Shown here in pieces: positions 16,336-20,575 of a DNA stretch of 20,575 nt. A program made the position numbers and the translations under genes. Positions within the stretch are counted from its first letter, which is position 1. Every line of letters starts with the position of its first letter. Below the pieces are notes generated by a model. That model worked only from the letters and a program-made list of their open reading frames with translations, was not told where the DNA came from and ran no database searches. This DNA is from DAOPYE01 sp035352715 (GTDB lineage: Bacteria; Acidobacteriota; Holophagae; Holophagales; Holophagaceae): assembly GCA_035352715.1 (NCBI GenBank), contig DAOPYE010000042.1, positions 1 to 20,575 on the forward strand, written 5' to 3'.

Positions 16336-16988
16336 CCATTGCCTCCTTTTTGCGTTCGAGTCCGGGGCGAGGCTGGGACACCCATTACGAGCTCGTCCGA
16401 TAGCACATCCCGCACCACCACCGCGCCAGCGCCAACCAGGGAGCCATTGCCGATCCGCAGCCCTTGGCGGACCACGGCCCGGGCGCCCACATGGACGTAC
16501 TCGCCAACCTGGACCGCGCCAAGCAGGCAGGCCCCGGGGGCGATGTGGGTGTGGCTGCCGATCAGGCAATCGTGTTCGACGATGGCGCCGGTGTTGATGA
16601 TGACGTTGTCTGCGATTTCCGCATCCGGATTGATCACCGCGCAGGCCATCACCGTGATGCCCAGCCCCAGGCGCGCGGAAGGGGAGATCTGGGCCGAGGG
16701 ATGGATGGCGCTGATGGGCTCCAGGCCACAGGCGAGGCCGTACCGAAAGAGGCGCGCCCGAAGCGCGTTGTCGTTGCCCAGGCCAATGAAGAAGTGTGAG
16801 ACGCCCTCGGCGCGCAACTGTGGAAGGCGGGCATCCGATCCCAGCACCGGCAGTCCGTGCTGCTCGATGATTCCAGCTTCCGAGATGGGGTCCAGGAGCC
16901 CGATAACCTTGCAATCGGAGTTCTGGCGCAGCGCGTCCAGCACCACTTTCGCGTGCTGACCGGCGCCGAGTCCCACCAGAGTTCTCAC
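16332..16988 (-). CDS. legH: NeuD/PglD/LegH-type sugar O- or N-acyltransferase
   Basis: The protein is a left-handed beta-helix acyltransferase of 218 residues, most likely acetylating the 4-amino group made by LegC. An N-terminal nucleotide-sugar-binding domain (GLGAGQHAKVV at 6-16) is followed by hexapeptide repeats from about residue 93 (HPSAQISPSARLG; NPDAEIADNVIINTGAIVEHD; IGSHTHIAPG). His139-Asp140 correspond to the catalytic His region of PglD. MGVPA (202-206) closes the domain as in the family. The start codon is GTG with AAAGGA about 7 nt upstream. It follows legG after a 54-nt gap, the largest break within the minus-strand run, and overlaps ptmE by 4 nt. LegH rather than sialate O-acetyltransferase NeuD is inferred from legC, legG and legI. 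Confidence 0.85.
   Translation of the reverse strand: MRTLVGLGAGQHAKVVLDALRQNSDCKVIGLLDPISEAGIIEQHGLPVLGSDARLPQLRAEGVSHFFIGLGNDNALRARLFRYGLACGLEPISAIHPSAQISPSARLGLGITVMACAVINPDAEIADNVIINTGAIVEHDCLIGSHTHIAPGACLLGAVQVGEYVHVGARAVVRQGLRIGNGSLVGAGAVVVRDVLSDELVMGVPASPRTRTQKGGNG
16342..16348 (-). promoter_or_regulatory. Strong ribosome binding site of the ptmE-like gene
   Basis: The minus strand reads AAGGAGG, 6 nt before the ATG at 16335. It is the best Shine-Dalgarno match in the window and decides that start against the long in-frame extension upstream. Confidence 0.8.
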
Positions 16989-17042
16989 GGGTTGTTCCTT
17001 TGTCCTTGAAATGTTGTTCGGATTCGATGATGCGGTCTTGGT

Positions 17043-18203
17043 TCAGCCGAGGCCCAGGTCGGAAAACCTCTTTGGGATCAGGCTTTCGATGGGAATGCGC
17101 CGCAGGGTCCTGGCGATGACGGCTGAGGCCATTTCCGGGCCCTGGTAGGGGTTCCCGGAATGGCGGAGGCCCTTGGCGAAATCTGGTGAAAGCGCCTGAC
17201 GGATCCCCCTGCGGATCTCCTCTCGTCCATTACCCGTGTCGATGACGTTGGCGCCGCGGGTTCGGCCTTTCTGGCGGTTGCCGATGTTCACGACGGGCAG
17301 CTGGAAAGAGGGCGCCTCCAGGAGGCCACTGGAGGAGTTGCCCACCATGGCGGCGGCCAGGCGCATGAGGCTGAAGTAGGCCTGGGTGCCCAGGTTGTCC
17401 ACCAGCCGGGCCCGGGGATGCCCGGCGACGAAGGCCTGGATCGCGGTGATGATCTTCCGTCCGGCGGTATCCGCATTGGGCAGCGTGAATACCAGGGGAT
17501 TCGGCAGATCCTCCAGGGCGGCCAGTAGCTCAGCGATCTGCGCCTCGGTCTGATCGAATTCGGTGGTCACGGGATGGTAGGTCACGAGCAGGGGCGCTTC
17601 GTTCAGGCTCAGGTCGAACCGGGCCTCCAGCTCGGAGGCCTCTAGGAGGGGGAGATCCCGCAGGCTATCCAGGGAAGGGGCGCCCGAGACATGTACGCGC
17701 CAGGGTTCCTCTCCCATCTGGCGGATGCGGCGGGCATGGTCCTCGGTGGAGGCGAAATGCAGGTGGCTCAGCTTGGTGATGGCGTGGCGCAGGCACTCGT
17801 CGATGGCGCCCTCGGTCACCTCGCCCCCGTGGATGTGCGCCACGGGGAGGTTGAAGGGCAGGGCCGCCAAGGCCGCCGCGATCATCTCGAATCGGTCCCC
17901 CAGCACCAGGAGCAGGTCCGGGCGTTGGCGGCCGAAGGCCTGGGCAAAGCCCATGACGCCGATTCCCATGGACTTAGAGATGCCTTCCGGGGCATCGGAG
18001 GAAAGCAACATCTCGATGCGCTCGGCAATGTGGTAGCCGTCCCGTTCAATGTCCCGCACGGTGCTTCCGAATTCTGGTGCCAGGTGCATGCCCGTAACGT
18101 AGAGGCTCAGTTCCAGGCCCGGGTCGTTCTCGATGGCGCGGAGGATGGAACGGTAGATGCCATAGTCCGAGCGGGCGACCGTGACGACCCCGATGCGCCT
18201 CAT
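17043..18203 (-). CDS. legG: Hydrolysing NDP-sugar 2-epimerase, LegG/NeuC family
   Basis: This enzyme removes the nucleotide and inverts C2 of an NDP-2,4-diacetamido-2,4,6-trideoxyhexose to give the free mannose-type sugar condensed by LegI. The 386-residue protein has the GT-B-like fold of WecB/NeuC enzymes: VTVARSDYGIY (7-17), VTGMHLAPEFG (36-46), VLGDRFE (100-106), HIHGGEVTEGAIDE (123-136), TYHPVT, and a C-terminal GNSSSGLLEAPSF followed by NIGNRQKGR. The last motifs are typical of the hydrolysing branch. The ATG at 18203 is preferred over an upstream in-frame GTG-type start at 18218 because GGAGG lies 7 nt before it and because it overlaps the legI stop as ATGA. The hydrolysing activity is firm at family level. 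LegG rather than NeuC (UDP-GlcNAc) follows from legC and the ptmE-like gene. Confidence 0.9.
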   Translation of the reverse strand: MRRIGVVTVARSDYGIYRSILRAIENDPGLELSLYVTGMHLAPEFGSTVRDIERDGYHIAERIEMLLSSDAPEGISKSMGIGVMGFAQAFGRQRPDLLLVLGDRFEMIAAALAALPFNLPVAHIHGGEVTEGAIDECLRHAITKLSHLHFASTEDHARRIRQMGEEPWRVHVSGAPSLDSLRDLPLLEASELEARFDLSLNEAPLLVTYHPVTTEFDQTEAQIAELLAALEDLPNPLVFTLPNADTAGRKIITAIQAFVAGHPRARLVDNLGTQAYFSLMRLAAAMVGNSSSGLLEAPSFQLPVVNIGNRQKGRTRGANVIDTGNGREEIRRGIRQALSPDFAKGLRHSGNPYQGPEMASAVIARTLRRIPIESLIPKRFSDLGLG

Positions 18204-19255
18204 GCAAGGTCCTCCCAACTAAGGAGGGCATCCCGGGAGATGGCTCTGCAAGTACAGCGGCCTGTGATGTGGGGCAGAAGGCTGGGGGGCAGGCCCGTGC
18301 CGGGCCGCTTGATCGTCAACCAGTCCTGGGTGAGCTTCGTGCCCGCTGGGATATCCCGAGCCGCTACGATGCTTTTCCGGGCGATGGCAGCGGTGTTGGC
18401 CTCGCAGGGAGCAGGGATCTTGAGTCCGTGCCCCAGGGCGGACTCCACGCGTCGGATGCCTTGGATCATGGTTTCCAGCTCCGCGGGCTCCAGGGAGGTC
18501 TGCTGATCGGGGCCGGGCAGGCTGCGGTCCAGGGTGAAGTGCTTCTCGATGATACAGGCGCCCAGGGCGGCAGCGGCCAGAGGCACGACGATCCCCTCGG
18601 TGTGGTCCGAGTAGCCCACCGGGCGCTGGAAGGCCGCGGCCAGGGTCGCCATGGCCCGGAGGTTGGCGTCGGAGGCCTTGGTGGGATAGCTGCTCACGCA
18701 GTGCAGGAGCGCCACCGGAGGGTTGCCCGCTGCGGTGATGGCCTGAAGGGCGAGCTCAACTTCTCCGAGGCTGGCCATGCCCGTGGAGAGGATTAGGGGG
18801 CGTCCCTTCCGCGCCAGATGGGCCAGGAAGGGGAGGTTCGTGATCTCGCCCGAGGGGATCTTGAAGGCTGGAATTTCCAGGGATTCCAGCAGATCTGCGC
18901 TGGCCTCCTCGAAGGGGGTGGATAGGAACAGGATGCCCAGGCGCTGGCAGTGGGCCATCAGTTCCAGGTGCGCCTCGCGGCTCAGTTCGAGCCTGCGCAG
19001 CATGTCCAGTTGGCTCTCGCTGGTGCCGGTTTGCTGTTTTTGATACTCAGCCTTGGGCGCGGCCTCGGTGACCAGACGGGAGGCCTGGAAGGTCTGGAAC
19101 TTGACAGCGTCTGCTCCCGCCTTGGCGGCAATTTCCACAAGGCGCTTGGCCTCGCCGAAACCCCCGTTGTGGTTCACGCCGGCCTCGGCGATCACAAAAC
19201 AGGGCTGATCCAGGCCAAGGGTCTTCTCGCCAATCTGGAAGCGGGGACGCAGCAT
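18200..19255 (-). CDS. legI: NeuB-family nonulosonate synthase (LegI-type)
   Basis: This enzyme condenses phosphoenolpyruvate with a 6-carbon 2,4-diacetamido (or N-acetyl) mannose-type sugar to form a nine-carbon nonulosonic acid. The 351 residues comprise a TIM barrel (about 15-280) with IAEAGVNHNGG (22-32), AVKFQTF (50-56), KIPSGEITN (132-140), STGMA (157-161), GYSDHT (214-219) and EKHFTLDR (237-244). The two histidines (218, 239) match the Mn-binding pair. A C-terminal antifreeze-like SAF domain (290-350) carries RPGTGLPP. The start at ATG 19255 is preferred to GTG 19270 because AAAGG precedes it by 6 nt. LegI is favoured over sialic acid NeuB or PseI by the neighbouring LegC/LegH/LegG set; this is inference. 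Confidence 0.92.
   Translation of the reverse strand: MLRPRFQIGEKTLGLDQPCFVIAEAGVNHNGGFGEAKRLVEIAAKAGADAVKFQTFQASRLVTEAAPKAEYQKQQTGTSESQLDMLRRLELSREAHLELMAHCQRLGILFLSTPFEEASADLLESLEIPAFKIPSGEITNLPFLAHLARKGRPLILSTGMASLGEVELALQAITAAGNPPVALLHCVSSYPTKASDANLRAMATLAAAFQRPVGYSDHTEGIVVPLAAAALGACIIEKHFTLDRSLPGPDQQTSLEPAELETMIQGIRRVESALGHGLKIPAPCEANTAAIARKSIVAARDIPAGTKLTQDWLTIKRPGTGLPPSLLPHITGRCTCRAISRDALLSWEDLA
18211..18215 (-). promoter_or_regulatory. Ribosome binding site of legG
   Basis: GGAGG on the minus strand, 7 nt before the ATG at 18203, decides the start in favour of the shorter reading. Confidence 0.75.
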
Positions 19256-19261
19256 CCGGAA

Positions 19262-19266
19262 CCTTT
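19262..19266 (-). promoter_or_regulatory. Ribosome binding site of legI
   Basis: AAAGG on the minus strand, 6 nt before the ATG at 19255, supports that start. The GTG at 19270, directly after the upstream stop, has no such sequence. Confidence 0.55.
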
Positions 19267-19270
19267 GCAC

Positions 19271-20575
19271 TCAGGGCTGGGTGTCATCAAAAAGATGCAT
19301 GTTCTCCCAGACTTCCTCCCTAGGCAAAAATGGGGCCATGTCCTCCAGGGGGCGGGACTCGAAGGTGCCATCCTCCCGGCGGAAGGCGGAGGCTTTGGGG
19401 CTGATGGCCTGATCCGGCGAAATGTTCACTTCGCACAGGCAGGGGCCTTCCATGGAGATTACCCGGGCGATGCCTGCCTCCAGGTCCTTGTGGCTGCGGA
19501 TCTGGCTGAAGGTCAGGCCGAAGGCCTGGGCCAGGGCAGCGAAGTCCGGGTTGGCTACGCCGGAGCTGGCGTCGGCACCCACGAAGAATCCGTTGAAGAA
19601 GGCGTTCTGGGTGGCGCGGATGCTGGAGTAGCCCTGGTTGTTGAAGACGAAGATCTTGATGGGCAGGGCATTCTTGCGGATGGTCATGAGTTCCTGGACG
19701 TTCCACAGGAAGCTGCCATCCCCAGTTACCAACACCGTCCGGCCTTCCGGCCGGGCAGCCCCCGCGCCCACCGCCAGGGGCAGGTCCCAGCCCATGGCGC
19801 CCCAGTTGGCAGTGACGATGGTTCGCTGCCCCCGCTTCACCTTGAAGGCCTGGTAGTGGCTCACGATGTCCATGCCATTGCCCGTCACTAACGTATCCCC
19901 TTCCTCCATGGCCTCCGCTAGGCGATCCATGAAGACGTAGGTGTTCACATGTTCCGTGTCCTGCATGAAGGCTTCGGCGAGGATGGGATAGTCCTGTCTC
20001 CAGCGCCTGCAGGCCTTGGCCCAGCGGGGGTCCGGCTGCAGGCGCGTCGTCTTCAGGGCTTCCAGCAGGCACTTGATGAAGGGCCCGATATCGGCCTGTA
20101 CGGCAAGGTCCGCCTGGATGGGCTGGTGGTGCAGCTGGCCTTCGTCGATATCCACGAGGATCTTGAAGGCCTTGGGCGCGAATCCCTGGATGTTGAAGCC
20201 GGTCTTGGTGATGCAGAGGCCCGAGGCCAGGCTCAGGATGCAATCCGCGTTTTGGATGGCAAAATTAGCCCGCCTTTGTCCGGCTGTCCCAAAAATGCCC
20301 ATGTTTTGAGGATGGTCCTCCCAGACGAGGTCCTTGGCGCTGAAGGGCATTACGACTGGCAGTCCACTCTGCTCCAGCAGGGCCAGGAAGGCCTCCTGGG
20401 CCCGGCCGCGATGGATGCCGTTGCCCGCCAGGATCAGGGGGCGCTTGGCCCGGGTGAGGGCGTCGACGATCTCGGCCAGGGCCAATGGTTCCGCTGCCAC
20501 GGGAGGCGGCTCGAAGCCTTGCAGCTCACGTTCTTCCACCATGGCACCCTGCACATCCAGGGGCAGGTCTATCCA
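19271..20575 (-). CDS. ThDP-dependent acetolactate-synthase-like enzyme (N-terminus outside window)
   Basis: The frame is open to the right edge, and its first visible residues WIDLPLDVQGA match the end of the PYR domain of acetolactate-synthase-like enzymes. About 434 residues are seen. The ~150-180 missing ones would hold the catalytic glutamate. The central domain spans about 30-170 (PLILAGNGIHRG, then LVDIDEGQL). The C-terminal PP domain shows ANWGAMGWDLPLAVG and the ThDP/Mg motif GDGSF ... FNN (285-313). The stop lies immediately before the legI region. Family members decarboxylate pyruvate or a similar 2-keto acid and transfer the two-carbon unit. In polysaccharide clusters one such enzyme, YerE, adds it to a CDP-3,6-dideoxy-4-keto sugar. 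A housekeeping IlvB seems unlikely in this setting, with no small subunit visible. The substrate is unknown. Confidence 0.85.
   Translation of the reverse strand, partial: WIDLPLDVQGAMVEERELQGFEPPPVAAEPLALAEIVDALTRAKRPLILAGNGIHRGRAQEAFLALLEQSGLPVVMPFSAKDLVWEDHPQNMGIFGTAGQRRANFAIQNADCILSLASGLCITKTGFNIQGFAPKAFKILVDIDEGQLHHQPIQADLAVQADIGPFIKCLLEALKTTRLQPDPRWAKACRRWRQDYPILAEAFMQDTEHVNTYVFMDRLAEAMEEGDTLVTGNGMDIVSHYQAFKVKRGQRTIVTANWGAMGWDLPLAVGAGAARPEGRTVLVTGDGSFLWNVQELMTIRKNALPIKIFVFNNQGYSSIRATQNAFFNGFFVGADASSGVANPDFAALAQAFGLTFSQIRSHKDLEAGIARVISMEGPCLCEVNISPDQAISPKASAFRREDGTFESRPLEDMAPFLPREEVWENMHLFDDTQP

Noticed and set aside
16336..16914. N-terminal extension of the ptmE-like gene
   Set aside because: It lies inside the legH gene in another frame. 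A perfect RBS serves the ATG at 16335.
15256..16959. 567-codon open frame on the plus strand opposite the ptmE and legH genes
   Set aside because: It is antisense to two genes with clear family motifs, and the translation shows no recognisable domain. Long antisense frames are expected in GC-rich DNA.
18950..19891. 313-codon plus-strand frame opposite legI and the ThDP gene
   Set aside because: It is antisense to two genes with conserved catalytic motifs, and its product is Gly/Ala/His-rich with no recognisable domain.

Overview
The window comes from a GC-rich bacterium. A surface-polysaccharide cluster carrying nonulosonic acid (legionaminate-type) and 3,6-dideoxyhexose genes points to a Gram-negative. 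The PNP-mutL pair beside a secreted degenerate-protease-like protein would fit Acidobacteriota (Holophagae/Geothrix-like), but that placement is only a guess. No tRNA, rRNA, CRISPR array, transposase or attachment site was seen.

Layout. (1) Positions 1-4360, plus strand: the 3' part of a secreted-type protein of unknown function, then a trimeric-class purine nucleoside phosphorylase and MutL, tightly packed. (2) 4420-7492, plus strand: three overlapping genes that convert glucose-1-phosphate through CDP-glucose towards a CDP-3,6-dideoxyhexose. They are glucose-1-phosphate cytidylyltransferase (rfbF), a CDP-glucose 4,6-dehydratase-like SDR (rfbG-like) and the B6/[2Fe-2S] 3-dehydrase E1 (rfbH). 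(3) 7493-7788: a gap between convergent operons. (4) 20575 down to 7789, minus strand: a ten-gene run, mostly joined by overlaps of 4 nt or a little more. In transcription order it holds a ThDP-dependent acetolactate-synthase-like enzyme (5' end outside the window), LegI (NeuB family), LegG (NeuC family), LegH/NeuD/PglD-type acetyltransferase, a PtmE-type CBS-nucleotidyltransferase, an atypical nucleotide-sugar dehydrogenase, an SDR, LegC-type aminotransferase, a large GT2 glycosyltransferase and a cobalamin-binding radical SAM fusion protein.

How the genes fit together. PtmE, LegC, LegH, LegG and LegI match the GDP-sugar route to N,N'-diacetyllegionaminic acid known from Campylobacter. No certain LegB (4,6-dehydratase) or LegF (CMP transfer) is seen; both may lie outside the window, or the SDR may be the dehydratase. 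The dehydrogenase and SDR between ptmE and legC suggest a second sugar, such as a hexuronate or a pentose made from one. The CDP branch on the other strand supplies a 3,6-dideoxy sugar, and its E1 needs a reductase (E3) that is not here. The ThDP enzyme may act on that CDP-keto sugar, as YerE does in yersiniose synthesis. The GT2 and radical SAM proteins are probably the assembly or modification steps, and they are the least explained part of the window.
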